16,368 bases of DNA, taken from positions 1 through 16,368 of the forward strand of contig JADINB010000085.1 in assembly GCA_017694275.1 (NCBI GenBank). The letters run 5' to 3'. Source of the DNA: Candidatus Egerieousia excrementavium. GTDB taxonomy: Bacteria; Bacteroidota; Bacteroidia; Bacteroidales; UBA932. Positions 7,265 through 15,717 of the stretch are shown here, in pieces. Position numbers and translations under genes: made by a program. Below the pieces are notes generated by a model. The model saw only the letters and a list, made by a program, of their open reading frames with translations, was not told where the DNA came from and did no database searches. The stretch's first letter is position 1. Every line of letters starts with the position of its first letter.

Positions 7265-10048
7265 ATGCCAATATACAAAATCCTTGCTACACTATTGCTT
7301 TGGGCGGCCGCCTTTCAGACATTCGCCCGCTCCGGAACCTCCGGCGAGCGCATGTTGCTCATTACGGTAACCGACAGGCAGCAGAACGAACCGCTCTCCT
7401 ACGCCTCATGCGTCCTTCTTGCAGAAGACGGGACTATACGCTCAGGCTTGACCGGCGATGACGGGGTTGCAACGTTCAGCCGTGTCCCGGAAGGCCGGTA
7501 TGGTCTCGACATATTTTATATGGGCCAGACCTTCCACATGGAGATAACGGTAAACGGAGAGATTTCACAACACATATACGCAAGAATAGAGTATGACCCC
7601 ATACAACTCGGCGAAGTGATAGTGACCGCCTCTGAGACAAAGTCTCTTGCAGCCACTTCAAAGATCGGGACCGATGCCATACGGCACATCCAGCCTTCAA
7701 GCATCTCAGACCTGCTTGAACTGCTTCCCGGAGGCCGCTCGTCAGACCCGGATTTTGCAGCCCCGCAAAGCATACGCCTGCGCGAGGCCACTCCTGCAGG
7801 AGAGAATTACAATACATCTTCGCTCGGGACCCAGTTTCTTATAGACGGCATTCCGATGAGCAATGACGCGAACCTGCAATATACGCCTGCAACCAGCAAC
7901 TACGGGACCTCATTCGTAAACAGCGGCGTAGACTTGCGTTCCATCTCTACAGATGACATAGAGTCAGTAGAGGTCATACGCGGAATTCCATCTGTAGAAT
8001 ATGGAGATCTCACAAGCGGTATGGTAAAGGTTACGCGCCGCAAGGGCGGCACCGGCCTGAACGCCCGCTTCAAGGCCGACATGTCGAGCAAGCTCTTTTA
8101 TGTCGGCAAAGGCTTCGAATGGGGAAAAAGCGACCGGCTCTCGGCCAACGCAAGCCTCAACTGGCTAGATTCCAAGTCTGACCCACGCAACACCCGGCAG
8201 AGTTACAACCGCCTGACAGGCAGCATGCGTGCAGACAAGATATGGAGTAAGGGAGAGCGGTTCCTGTATACTCTCGGAGGAAGCATAGACTACACCGGCT
8301 CCTTCGACCGTGAGAAATCAGACGAGAACCTCGACAACGGGAATATGCCCATAGAGCGTTACAAATCTGACTATAACAGAATTGCATTCGCAACCGATTT
8401 CAAGTTAGCCTCAAAAGAGGCCGGAAGTTTTTTCCAAAGTTTCGGTCTTACTGCATCAATGACTTCAGAAAAGGATGTCATTGACAGATGGAAATATGTG
8501 GCAATGACCGGTGCCGTCCCTCTCTCGACAGATCTTGAAGAAGGAGAACATGATGCAAGCATAGTACCTTCACGCTACGAGGCGACCTTGCGTGTAGAGG
8601 GAAAACCCTTCTATCTGTTTGTCAAAAGCGTGGCAGACTTCCAGGTACGTTACGACAATGCGGTATACAAGTTCATGACCGGAATGGAATGGAACATGAA
8701 CAAGAACTATGGAGAGGGAACAATCTTCGACAAAACCCGTCCCTTCTCCGTTGACATGAATATGAGGCCCCGTTCCTTCAAATCCATTCCGTCACAGCAC
8801 AAGGCCGCGGTTTTCATTGAAAACAATACGACACTCAACCTGGGACGCCTTACACTGAAATGGATGGCCGGCCTTCGCGGGCAGACTATTCTGCATCTTG
8901 GAAAAGAGTATGAACTTCAGGGAAAAATTTATCTCGACCCCCGTCTGAACATCCGTCTGGAACTGCCGGGAATCACATTGCTTGGAGAGGAAATGAGCAT
9001 TGCAATAGCGGGAGGGAGCGGATGGCATACAAAAATGCCTACCATGGACCAGTTGTTTCCAGAAACCATCTATTATGACATAACCCAGCTTAACTACTGG
9101 CCTTCAGACGAAAGCAAAAGACGCATCAACATGCGCGTATACAAGATAGACCCTACAAACTTCACTCTCAAGGCAGCCAGGAACTTCAAGTGGGAAATTC
9201 GCACAGACCTGGAATGGAATGGCTGCTTCCTCTCGGTCACATATTTTATGGAAGATATGAAATCCGGGTTCCGTTCCTCTTCAAAGCCCGTGACAATGAC
9301 ATATAAAGATTACGACGAGTCTGCAATAGACGGGGCTGCCCTTACCGGGCCGCCGGCCCTTGAAAACATACCGTATGTCACAGATACCCTCCTCACCACA
9401 TTTTCATATACCACAAACGGCAGCCGCACTCAGAAAAGAGGAGTCGAGTTCACCTTGACAACCCCGCGCATAAAATCCCTGAAAACAAAATTTACGGTAA
9501 CGGGTGCATGGTTCAAGACTCTCTACAGCAACAGCATGCCTGAATATTACAGGCCATCCATGGTAATAGATGGCAAAGCCTATCCATATATTGGCTATTA
9601 TGAAGATGAAGACGGATACCTGAGAGAGATGTTCAACACCAACTTTACCGCCGACACACAGATTCCGCGCCTGGGGCTCATATTTTCAACATCGTTCCAG
9701 TGCCTGTGGTTTACAGGCAGCAAAAGCAACTGGAAAAACCCATACCCTATAGAATACATAGACAAGGAGAATGTAAGGCACCCTTATACTGAAGCATCTG
9801 CCATGGATGGTGTTCTTTCCGCTCTGGTACGGGAATACAACACTACGGTATATGATTACGCAAGAGTCCCGTTCTGCATGAACATAAACCTCAAGGTCAC
9901 CAAAAAGGTATACCGCGACAAGATTGCACTGGCTGTCTTTGCCAACAAGATACTTGATTACAACCCTTCATACAGAAACCGCTACGGCTCGCTTGTAAGG
10001 CGGGAAGTCTCGCCCTATTTTGGCATGGAGCTGAATTTTAACCTTTGA
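7265..10048 (+). CDS. TonB-dependent outer-membrane receptor with carboxypeptidase-regulatory-like domain
   Basis: This 927-residue outer-membrane protein takes up a ligand using energy from TonB-ExbBD. In order it has a signal peptide (residues 1-22, ending FARSG), a carboxypeptidase-regulatory-like beta domain (about 30-108), a TonB-box-like stretch EVIVTASE (117-124), a plug domain (about 125-262) with FLIDGIPMSN and VEVIRGIPSVEYGDLTSG, and a beta barrel to the C-terminus, which ends FGMELNFNL. It lacks the extra length and plug features of SusC proteins, and no SusD gene follows, so it is a non-SusC receptor. It is the first gene of its operon and is followed after 8 bases by a small lipoprotein. 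The neighbouring PepSY protein favours a metal, heme or siderophore ligand; the sequence does not prove this. Confidence 0.93.
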   Translation: MPIYKILATLLLWAAAFQTFARSGTSGERMLLITVTDRQQNEPLSYASCVLLAEDGTIRSGLTGDDGVATFSRVPEGRYGLDIFYMGQTFHMEITVNGEISQHIYARIEYDPIQLGEVIVTASETKSLAATSKIGTDAIRHIQPSSISDLLELLPGGRSSDPDFAAPQSIRLREATPAGENYNTSSLGTQFLIDGIPMSNDANLQYTPATSNYGTSFVNSGVDLRSISTDDIESVEVIRGIPSVEYGDLTSGMVKVTRRKGGTGLNARFKADMSSKLFYVGKGFEWGKSDRLSANASLNWLDSKSDPRNTRQSYNRLTGSMRADKIWSKGERFLYTLGGSIDYTGSFDREKSDENLDNGNMPIERYKSDYNRIAFATDFKLASKEAGSFFQSFGLTASMTSEKDVIDRWKYVAMTGAVPLSTDLEEGEHDASIVPSRYEATLRVEGKPFYLFVKSVADFQVRYDNAVYKFMTGMEWNMNKNYGEGTIFDKTRPFSVDMNMRPRSFKSIPSQHKAAVFIENNTTLNLGRLTLKWMAGLRGQTILHLGKEYELQGKIYLDPRLNIRLELPGITLLGEEMSIAIAGGSGWHTKMPTMDQLFPETIYYDITQLNYWPSDESKRRINMRVYKIDPTNFTLKAARNFKWEIRTDLEWNGCFLSVTYFMEDMKSGFRSSSKPVTMTYKDYDESAIDGAALTGPPALENIPYVTDTLLTTFSYTTNGSRTQKRGVEFTLTTPRIKSLKTKFTVTGAWFKTLYSNSMPEYYRPSMVIDGKAYPYIGYYEDEDGYLREMFNTNFTADTQIPRLGLIFSTSFQCLWFTGSKSNWKNPYPIEYIDKENVRHPYTEASAMDGVLSALVREYNTTVYDYARVPFCMNINLKVTKKVYRDKIALAVFANKILDYNPSYRNRYGSLVRREVSPYFGMELNFNL

Positions 10049-10056
10049 TTTAGAAG

Positions 10057-10467
10057 ATGAGACTTAAGATATTTTCAACATGCCTGCTGCTGTTTGCGGC
10101 AACATCCTGCGACAAGATGGAAACCGATACCCTTTTCTGTAATCTTACACTTTCGGCATCACTGCCAGACGGTGCTGCAATAGTCAGGATGGAGGTAGAC
10201 AAATCGCTTGAAAGCACATATATACGCAACATTAACAATCGCATGGAATACGATTTTCCTGTTTTTGTCAACAACAAGGGAACGCTGCGCGTGCAAAAAG
10301 GCGTCTATCTCATTTCATTCGATGCCAAGGCAACCCTTCAGGACGGAAGCATCGTGAGCGTGCGCAGTTCTGAACATTCCAATGCCGAACGGGCCGTAAC
10401 GCTGCTCGGAGAAAGAGAAGAGATAACACTTAATCTGACACTGCTTGACCTTGCTTCCGGAAAATGA
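10057..10467 (+). CDS. small lipoprotein of unknown function
   Basis: This is a 136-residue lipoprotein. The signal peptide MRLKIFSTCLLLFAATSC ends in the lipobox ATSC with acylated Cys18, followed by DKMETD. The remainder is predicted beta-rich, with alternating hydrophobic strands (FCNLTLSASLP, VYLISFDAKATLQDGSIVSVRS, EEITLNLTLLDL), which fits a small beta-sandwich. I do not recognise a named domain. It starts 8 bases after the receptor stop and its TGA overlaps the next ATG (ATGA), so it belongs firmly to this operon. A role as an accessory ligand-binding or assembly partner of the receptor is inference. Confidence 0.8.
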   Translation: MRLKIFSTCLLLFAATSCDKMETDTLFCNLTLSASLPDGAAIVRMEVDKSLESTYIRNINNRMEYDFPVFVNNKGTLRVQKGVYLISFDAKATLQDGSIVSVRSSEHSNAERAVTLLGEREEITLNLTLLDLASGK

Positions 10468-12011
10468 GACAATGCATAACCATATTTCTTTTGATTGCCG
10501 CAATGTGGCCCGGCAAAAGTGGAGAGGCAATGTGCGCCCCACGGCCGGAACGCGTTGAAGACATCCAGATGCGCTCACTGCAGAGCCTTTCATATTTTGA
10601 AAAGGCCACAGATTTCGCATTCGGGCGTTCCGCGGCCCTGTATTGGTTCCGCAGGAATTACTCATATACCGAACTTGACGGAAAAATAGAGTGGAGAGAT
10701 GAGCAGGACGCATACGAACCTGCTGCCGGAGAGGGGAACCTGCAGGGCTCGTTCAATGTAGACTCATACCTGCGCATGGGGGAAAAGCCTGTTGTCTTTG
10801 GAGGGGCGGAATATGTGACAGGAGAAAAGAAAAACGTATGCTGGAATTCTGCCTCGGATTATCAGCTTCTCTATCCCTATGTTCTTGCAGACTCTGTCGG
10901 GGGCAGCCTCAGGCATGAACAGTACCGTTTTTATGGAGGATACGCACGTGTCGACGGCCGTTTCACCTACGGACTTATGGCATCATACCGTGCGCTGCAG
11001 GAATACAGGCAGACAGATCCACGCCCGAGAAACATAACCGGAGACATTTCTGCCGATATTTCTGCCGGCTGGATGTTTGACAGATATGTGGTTGGTCTAT
11101 CCGCCGGTGTGCGCATATACAAGCAGCAGCAGAGCGTGGAGTTTTACGATGCCAACGGGGCAAACACTTCAGAACTGCATCTTACCGGATTGGGAACATA
11201 TTACGGCAGATATTCCGGCACCACATATACCTCGGTCAGGTATCGCGGGAACGGATGGAACGCTTCTATTGCCATTGTACCTGAAAACGGCGACGGATGG
11301 TATGCAATGGCATGTTACCGTCACATGAAGACAGATTATCGCCTGGCCATGATCAACATGGCAACCCTTACCTCGCTTCAGACAAGAAATACAAGCATTG
11401 GAGTGGCATGGCGCAAAAGTTCCGGGAAATTCGGTTGGGTACTGGGCGCCACAGGCAGATATGAGCATCGCAGCGGGGAGGAAAACATAATGGGAAGCGG
11501 AAGTTCTACAGACCACCAGCCTCTGCAAGGAGAGCCCATGTACAGAAGAGATGCCGGAGAATTTCAGATTCAAGCCATACTGGAATGGAAAGGCCGTAAT
11601 GCAGCGTGGAATCTGCGGCCATACGCCGGAATCAGTTTTGACCTTGAAAGATACGCTTATCCCGAGCGGAAGATGGAACTCTCCCATACCACAGCCGGAA
11701 TTGCCGCAAGGCACCTGAGGCAGAACGGCAAATGGCTGTGGAGCATTGAAGCCTCAGGCGGTTTTTCCGCCTATACGGGCGGGGAGTTCAACATTCCGGA
11801 AGTGCAGACCGATAAGCGCATATATGCATATATGAGCCATTGGTACAGCCGCCACAGCGAAAATGCAACCGTCATGGGACTTGACATGCGGGTGCAGAGA
11901 AAAATATCTGAAAACATGGCTGTTTTCCTCTCTGCAAGGGAACATCTGCGGCTCTTTGAAAAGGGATGGAAAGAAAACCTCATGCAGGTTGCAATAGGAA
12001 TATGTTTCTGA
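10464..12011 (+). CDS. DUF6850-like outer-membrane beta-barrel protein
   Basis: This 515-residue exported protein has an N-terminal signal peptide (MRQCITIFLLIAAMW, cleavage probably in residues 22-25). The rest is full of alternating aromatic and polar strands such as YRFYGGYARVDGRFTYGLMASY, RYVVGLSAGVRIY, and a C-terminal strand ending VAIGICF, so the last residue is the phenylalanine expected for BAM-assembled barrels. It has no plug domain, so it is not a second TonB receptor. I recognise it as the family called DUF6850 outer-membrane beta-barrel in Bacteroidales; function unknown. The ATG overlaps the stop of the small lipoprotein by four bases, which suggests coupled translation. It may form a complex with the receptor or with the surface lipoprotein downstream. 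Confidence 0.8.
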   Translation: MRQCITIFLLIAAMWPGKSGEAMCAPRPERVEDIQMRSLQSLSYFEKATDFAFGRSAALYWFRRNYSYTELDGKIEWRDEQDAYEPAAGEGNLQGSFNVDSYLRMGEKPVVFGGAEYVTGEKKNVCWNSASDYQLLYPYVLADSVGGSLRHEQYRFYGGYARVDGRFTYGLMASYRALQEYRQTDPRPRNITGDISADISAGWMFDRYVVGLSAGVRIYKQQQSVEFYDANGANTSELHLTGLGTYYGRYSGTTYTSVRYRGNGWNASIAIVPENGDGWYAMACYRHMKTDYRLAMINMATLTSLQTRNTSIGVAWRKSSGKFGWVLGATGRYEHRSGEENIMGSGSSTDHQPLQGEPMYRRDAGEFQIQAILEWKGRNAAWNLRPYAGISFDLERYAYPERKMELSHTTAGIAARHLRQNGKWLWSIEASGGFSAYTGGEFNIPEVQTDKRIYAYMSHWYSRHSENATVMGLDMRVQRKISENMAVFLSAREHLRLFEKGWKENLMQVAIGICF

Positions 12012-12041
12012 ATCATTAATCAACCAATAAAACAAAGTAAC

Positions 12042-13514
12042 ATGAAAAATCTTAAAAGAATCTTATTGCCTGCCATTCTTACAATCGGGATGGCAGCATG
12101 CAGCGAAAGCGACGGTCCGGTAACGCTTTCTGAAAATGAAGTGAATATAGACATGAACGGAGGCACCGGCACATTTACGGTAGAAGCTCCCGGAGACTGG
12201 TATATCGAGACCGACGGACAGACATGGTATACGGTTTCACCCATGCAGGGCTCGGGAACTACCGAAGTTACCGTTACAATAACAAGCTCTGAAGAGGTTG
12301 CACCTCGCGCCGCCGTCATAACCGTATACGGAAGCGGCAGTTCTGTCGCTACTGTCGCGATTACCCAGACAGGCACTGAGAACCCTGAAAATCCGGCAAA
12401 CCAGACATTCAGCATACGCGCAGCCGGAGAGACCAGAGAGATTGTATTGCCCGAAAACGACGGATATGAGGTTGTCATACCCGACGGTGCAGGCTGGATA
12501 AGCGTAGCCGAAAAAAAGGAGTTCAGCATTGTACTCGGGATAAGCGAAAATACTGGTACAGACCAGTACCGTTCCGCAGAAGTCACAGTGAACAACAGCG
12601 ACGGCTCTCTTCTTGCCACATTGGATATCACCCAGAGCTGGCGCAACGTTGAACCAGGCGAACTGCTCTTTGAAGAGATATTCATAACCAGCAATCTGAT
12701 AGCCGAAACAGGAAAGGTAGACACCCGCAACATGGAGCAGTATTTCAAGCTGACCAATAACACAGACCAGACTCTCGACATAGGCGGCATTGCAATCGCA
12801 GAGAGCGAGATTACATCTAAAAACCAGGCCATGATGAATATTGTCTGGAATCCCGACCGCAGGAACGAAGTTGCGGCAATAGGCTGCATGTATGTCATTC
12901 CCAAAGAGAGCGGAAAACATCTTCTCGAACCTGGAGAATCCGTCCTCATCGCCAACAATGCGCAGAACTACAGAAGCAGCAATCCTACATCGTTCGACCT
13001 TACCGGTGCAGATTTCGAATGGTATAACGAATCCACTGTCACATCCATGATGGATGTAGACAATCCCGACGTTCCAAACCTCGAAGTCTGGATCAGCGGC
13101 TCCATGACGATTTTCATACTCAACTCCCAGATGAACAGCGGATATGTACTGGCATCTGTTCCGTCAGGCATGACCGCAGAGCAGTTCGCCTCATCTGAGG
13201 ATTACCTTTGGAGCGGTGACCGTCAGTGGCAGAATACCGCCGGAAGAGACTTTTCGGCCAAATTCAACTATGACGCGATTCCCAATGACTGGATCATAGA
13301 TGCAGTCGTTGTAAGCACACAGGAAGAATATGTCTATAATCCTTTCTGCGACGCTCTCGATGCCGGATTCACTTATTGTGCAACCAACGGCGACGATACC
13401 GGACGCTACGGAAAGAGCATGCAGCGCAAAAAGAACAGCGACGGAACACTGGTGGATACAAACAACTCAACAAACGACTTCAACCACGCAGTGACCGCAA
13501 GTCTTGCAAACTGA
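12042..13514 (+). CDS. lipoprotein with two BACON-type domains and a DUF4876 domain
   Basis: This 490-residue lipoprotein has signal peptide MKNLKRILLPAILTIGMAAC, with acylated Cys20. Residues 27-110 are a clear BACON-type Ig-like domain (TFTVEAPGDWYIE, TWYTVSPMQGSG, ATVAITQTG). Residues 123-198 look like a second, diverged copy (GAGWISV, LDITQSW). From about 206 to the end it matches DUF4876: LLFEEIFITSN, FDLTGADFEWYNESTV, DVDNPDVPNLEVW, LDAGFTYCATNGDDTGRYGKS. DUF4876 proteins are known from Bacteroidales beside TonB receptors, with no assigned function. The 30-base gap before it has the A-rich leader typical of this phylum rather than a Shine-Dalgarno motif. A surface-exposed ligand-capture role beside the receptor is plausible. 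It is the last gene of the operon. Confidence 0.85.
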   Translation: MKNLKRILLPAILTIGMAACSESDGPVTLSENEVNIDMNGGTGTFTVEAPGDWYIETDGQTWYTVSPMQGSGTTEVTVTITSSEEVAPRAAVITVYGSGSSVATVAITQTGTENPENPANQTFSIRAAGETREIVLPENDGYEVVIPDGAGWISVAEKKEFSIVLGISENTGTDQYRSAEVTVNNSDGSLLATLDITQSWRNVEPGELLFEEIFITSNLIAETGKVDTRNMEQYFKLTNNTDQTLDIGGIAIAESEITSKNQAMMNIVWNPDRRNEVAAIGCMYVIPKESGKHLLEPGESVLIANNAQNYRSSNPTSFDLTGADFEWYNESTVTSMMDVDNPDVPNLEVWISGSMTIFILNSQMNSGYVLASVPSGMTAEQFASSEDYLWSGDRQWQNTAGRDFSAKFNYDAIPNDWIIDAVVVSTQEEYVYNPFCDALDAGFTYCATNGDDTGRYGKSMQRKKNSDGTLVDTNNSTNDFNHAVTASLAN

Positions 13515-13524
13515 GGCATGCCTG

Positions 13525-15696
13525 CTACTTTTTCTCCATCAGCACATCTGGAGGAACTGTATTGAGCAGATACCTGTACCAGAATATGTAATCGCTCTGT
13601 CTGGAGTGAAGGGCTTTCGGCCCTCTGTAACCGTGATACTCTCCCGGATAAAGCATCAGTTCAAACTGTCTGCCGGCATCCTGGAGAGTATTTATATACT
13701 GCATTGTATTCTGCATGTGTACGTTGTCATCTGCCGTCCCGTGTGTTATACGCAAAAAGTTCGTACTGTCACCTTTATAGTTCGAGATTCTGTCCATCAG
13801 CCTGGTATGCGCATATCCCTCGGGATTGTCCTGGGGCGTATCCATGTAACGCTCAGCATAATGGGTATCGTAGAGCGCATAGTCATAGACTCCGCCTCCA
13901 GCTATGCCATATTTGAAATAATCACTGCCCTCGGTAACGGCCAGCGCAGTCATTGAACCGCCGTACGAGAAACCTGTTATGCCTGTCTTGTCTCTATCAA
14001 TAAAAGGGTATTTCTCAAACAGATACCTCATCCATGCCTCGTAATCCTCCAGTTCTACTGTAAGCAGGTTCCTGTGCATGAAATTCAGTCCCTGTTTGCC
14101 GCAGTGGCCCGAAGCCCTGTGGTCAATGGAGATCTGTATGACACCCTCATTCGCCCACCACTGCGTCTTTTCGCCCAGACCCATCCACCTGTCCATTACT
14201 GTTCCTGCATTCGGGCCGCCATAGATGCTTGCCAGTACCGGATATTTCCTGGCCGTATCCAAATCTACCGGCATTATTATCCATGCTGGAAGCGTATAGC
14301 CGTCGTATTCCATATAGAGCATACGTGGCAGCGCAAGGGCATAATCGTCAAACTTCTCCCCTTTCATGTCTGTTACGACAGTCATCTCTCCGTTCCCTTT
14401 GGTCGTACCCCATACCGTCTGGGGCGGAGTCACGGTATTGGAACGTACAGCCGCAAAATATCTGTTGTCTTCCGAAAGGCAGATATTGCCATAATCGAAC
14501 TCTCCCTGAGAAAGGCGCGTTATCCTGCCGTTCCTGAGACTGACCTTGTAAAAATCGTTCCTTGTGGAAATCTCCCTGCGTGCAGAGAAATAGATACAGC
14601 CATTCTTCTGGTCAACTTTTACAATCTGCACACCCCAGTTTTCACCGTCCGTGATTCTTTTCAGGGTTTTACCGTCGAAAGACTGATAGTATATCTGTTC
14701 CCACATCTCAAAATCCCGCACCATGTAGAACCCTTCATCTGTAAAATGCATGTCTGCAATCCAGTCTATCCACGTATCCTGCCGTTCGCTGTAAACTGGC
14801 TCTTTTGTCATTCTCCCGGCAGTGCGGTCTATATCCAGGGCATATAGAATGAGAGAATCCTGGTCTCTGTTCATCCACGGCACCATGAACCTGCGGCTGT
14901 CGTCGCTCCAGAACGGTATGCCGAAATACTGGTCAGCCTCGCTGTCAAACGGAGCCTCCATTGTCATGCCGCTCTCCAGATCAATGACATTAATCTTCAC
15001 TTGCGGATTTTTGCACCCTGCTTTCGGATAACGCGTCTTTGTAAGGGAGCCGTACTGCCCTTCTGAATCATATATGGGGAAGATACCCACTTCACTCTCA
15101 TCGAACCTGTACCAGGCAATCATATCCCCTGACGGAGCCCACCAGAAAGCCTTGTATTTTGAGGCACGTCCCAGAATCTCCTCATAATAGACCCATGAGG
15201 CATAGCCGTTCAATATATTCTCATGTTCTCCAAAGGTGAGACGTTTCTCCATGTCTGCAGAAAAATCGTAGACATACAGATCGTTGTCGAGCGTATACGC
15301 AGCCTTTGAAGAATCTGGAGAACAGGTCACATTCATGCATCTGCCATATTTTTCCTCTCCAAGACGCTCTTTGAGCAGAGTTGCAAAAGAATCTCTTTTC
15401 AGGCTCTCCTTTTCAGCTCCCTCTGCCGGCAGGGTGTCTCTCACCCACTCCCCGCTCTTTATATCGTAAAGTTCCCTGACGGGCTCATTTCTGTTTCCGA
15501 AAAAAAACAGAATCCGGTCACCGGAATCCCAACCCGCAAGGATAGGGGTTTTGTTCAGGATTCCTTCAGGTATGCCGTTCAGAATCTCTTCACGGCCCAA
15601 CTGCCTGCCCCGGTCCGGAACCCCGGCCAGAGAGACAACATTTCCGAACATACATGCAAGAAGCAGTATCGTACATGTCTTAACAGTAATTTTCAT
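13525..15696 (-). CDS. secreted dipeptidyl peptidase IV-type serine peptidase (S9 family)
   Basis: This 723-residue periplasmic or surface peptidase is predicted to remove Xaa-Pro or Xaa-Ala dipeptides from peptide N-termini. A signal peptide (residues 1-24, ending VSLA) precedes a beta-propeller DPPIV_N domain (about 60-450) and an alpha/beta-hydrolase domain. The catalytic triad is visible: Ser577 in GFSYGG, Asp656 in HGTADDNVH and His688 in GEYHG. The oxyanion tyrosine is Tyr492 in YGGPNAG. The Glu172-Glu173 pair in WVYYEE corresponds to the DPP4 double Glu that binds the substrate amino terminus and supports dipeptidyl activity. An LLAC at residues 12-15 could be read as a lipobox, but type I cleavage fits better. 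It lies 21 bases behind the helicase gene and converges with the DUF4876 gene, with 10 bases between stops. Confidence 0.92.
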   Translation of the reverse strand: MKITVKTCTILLLACMFGNVVSLAGVPDRGRQLGREEILNGIPEGILNKTPILAGWDSGDRILFFFGNRNEPVRELYDIKSGEWVRDTLPAEGAEKESLKRDSFATLLKERLGEEKYGRCMNVTCSPDSSKAAYTLDNDLYVYDFSADMEKRLTFGEHENILNGYASWVYYEEILGRASKYKAFWWAPSGDMIAWYRFDESEVGIFPIYDSEGQYGSLTKTRYPKAGCKNPQVKINVIDLESGMTMEAPFDSEADQYFGIPFWSDDSRRFMVPWMNRDQDSLILYALDIDRTAGRMTKEPVYSERQDTWIDWIADMHFTDEGFYMVRDFEMWEQIYYQSFDGKTLKRITDGENWGVQIVKVDQKNGCIYFSARREISTRNDFYKVSLRNGRITRLSQGEFDYGNICLSEDNRYFAAVRSNTVTPPQTVWGTTKGNGEMTVVTDMKGEKFDDYALALPRMLYMEYDGYTLPAWIIMPVDLDTARKYPVLASIYGGPNAGTVMDRWMGLGEKTQWWANEGVIQISIDHRASGHCGKQGLNFMHRNLLTVELEDYEAWMRYLFEKYPFIDRDKTGITGFSYGGSMTALAVTEGSDYFKYGIAGGGVYDYALYDTHYAERYMDTPQDNPEGYAHTRLMDRISNYKGDSTNFLRITHGTADDNVHMQNTMQYINTLQDAGRQFELMLYPGEYHGYRGPKALHSRQSDYIFWYRYLLNTVPPDVLMEKK

Positions 15697-15704
15697 AAAG
15701 CCAA

Positions 15705-15710
15705 CTCCTT
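15705..15710 (-). promoter_or_regulatory. Shine-Dalgarno site of the DPP4-type gene
   Basis: On the minus strand this reads AAGGAG, eight bases before the ATG at 15696. It supports that start. Strong Shine-Dalgarno motifs are uncommon in this phylum; the other gene starts in this window have A-rich leaders or overlaps instead. Confidence 0.55.
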
Positions 15711-15717
15711 TATATCT

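Noticed and set aside
11819..11834. Perfect 16-base palindrome CATATATGCATATATG
   Set aside because: It lies inside the DUF6850-like gene and encodes an ordinary Tyr/Ala/Tyr strand; with such simple composition it is probably chance rather than a protein-binding site.
12020..12958. A 312-codon minus-strand open frame antisense to the DUF4876 gene
   Set aside because: The plus-strand protein has clear signal peptide, BACON and DUF4876 motifs. The antisense product is Ser/Val/Pro-rich low-complexity sequence typical of a shadow frame.
7265..13514. Polysaccharide-utilisation locus, suggested by a TonB receptor and BACON domains
   Set aside because: There is no SusD, no glycoside hydrolase, lyase or sulfatase, and no hybrid two-component or ECF sigma/anti-sigma pair in the locus; the receptor is not of SusC type.
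13514..13523. Palindrome AGGCATGCCT between the convergent stops, followed by a short T run on the plus strand
   Set aside because: As a hairpin it gives only three base pairs with a four-base loop, too weak for a terminator, and the T run starts seven bases later.
15697..15717. Independent promoter for the DPP4-type gene
   Set aside because: The 21-base gap behind the helicase stop holds only a Shine-Dalgarno motif, with no TAnnTTTG box; co-transcription with the helicase is simpler.
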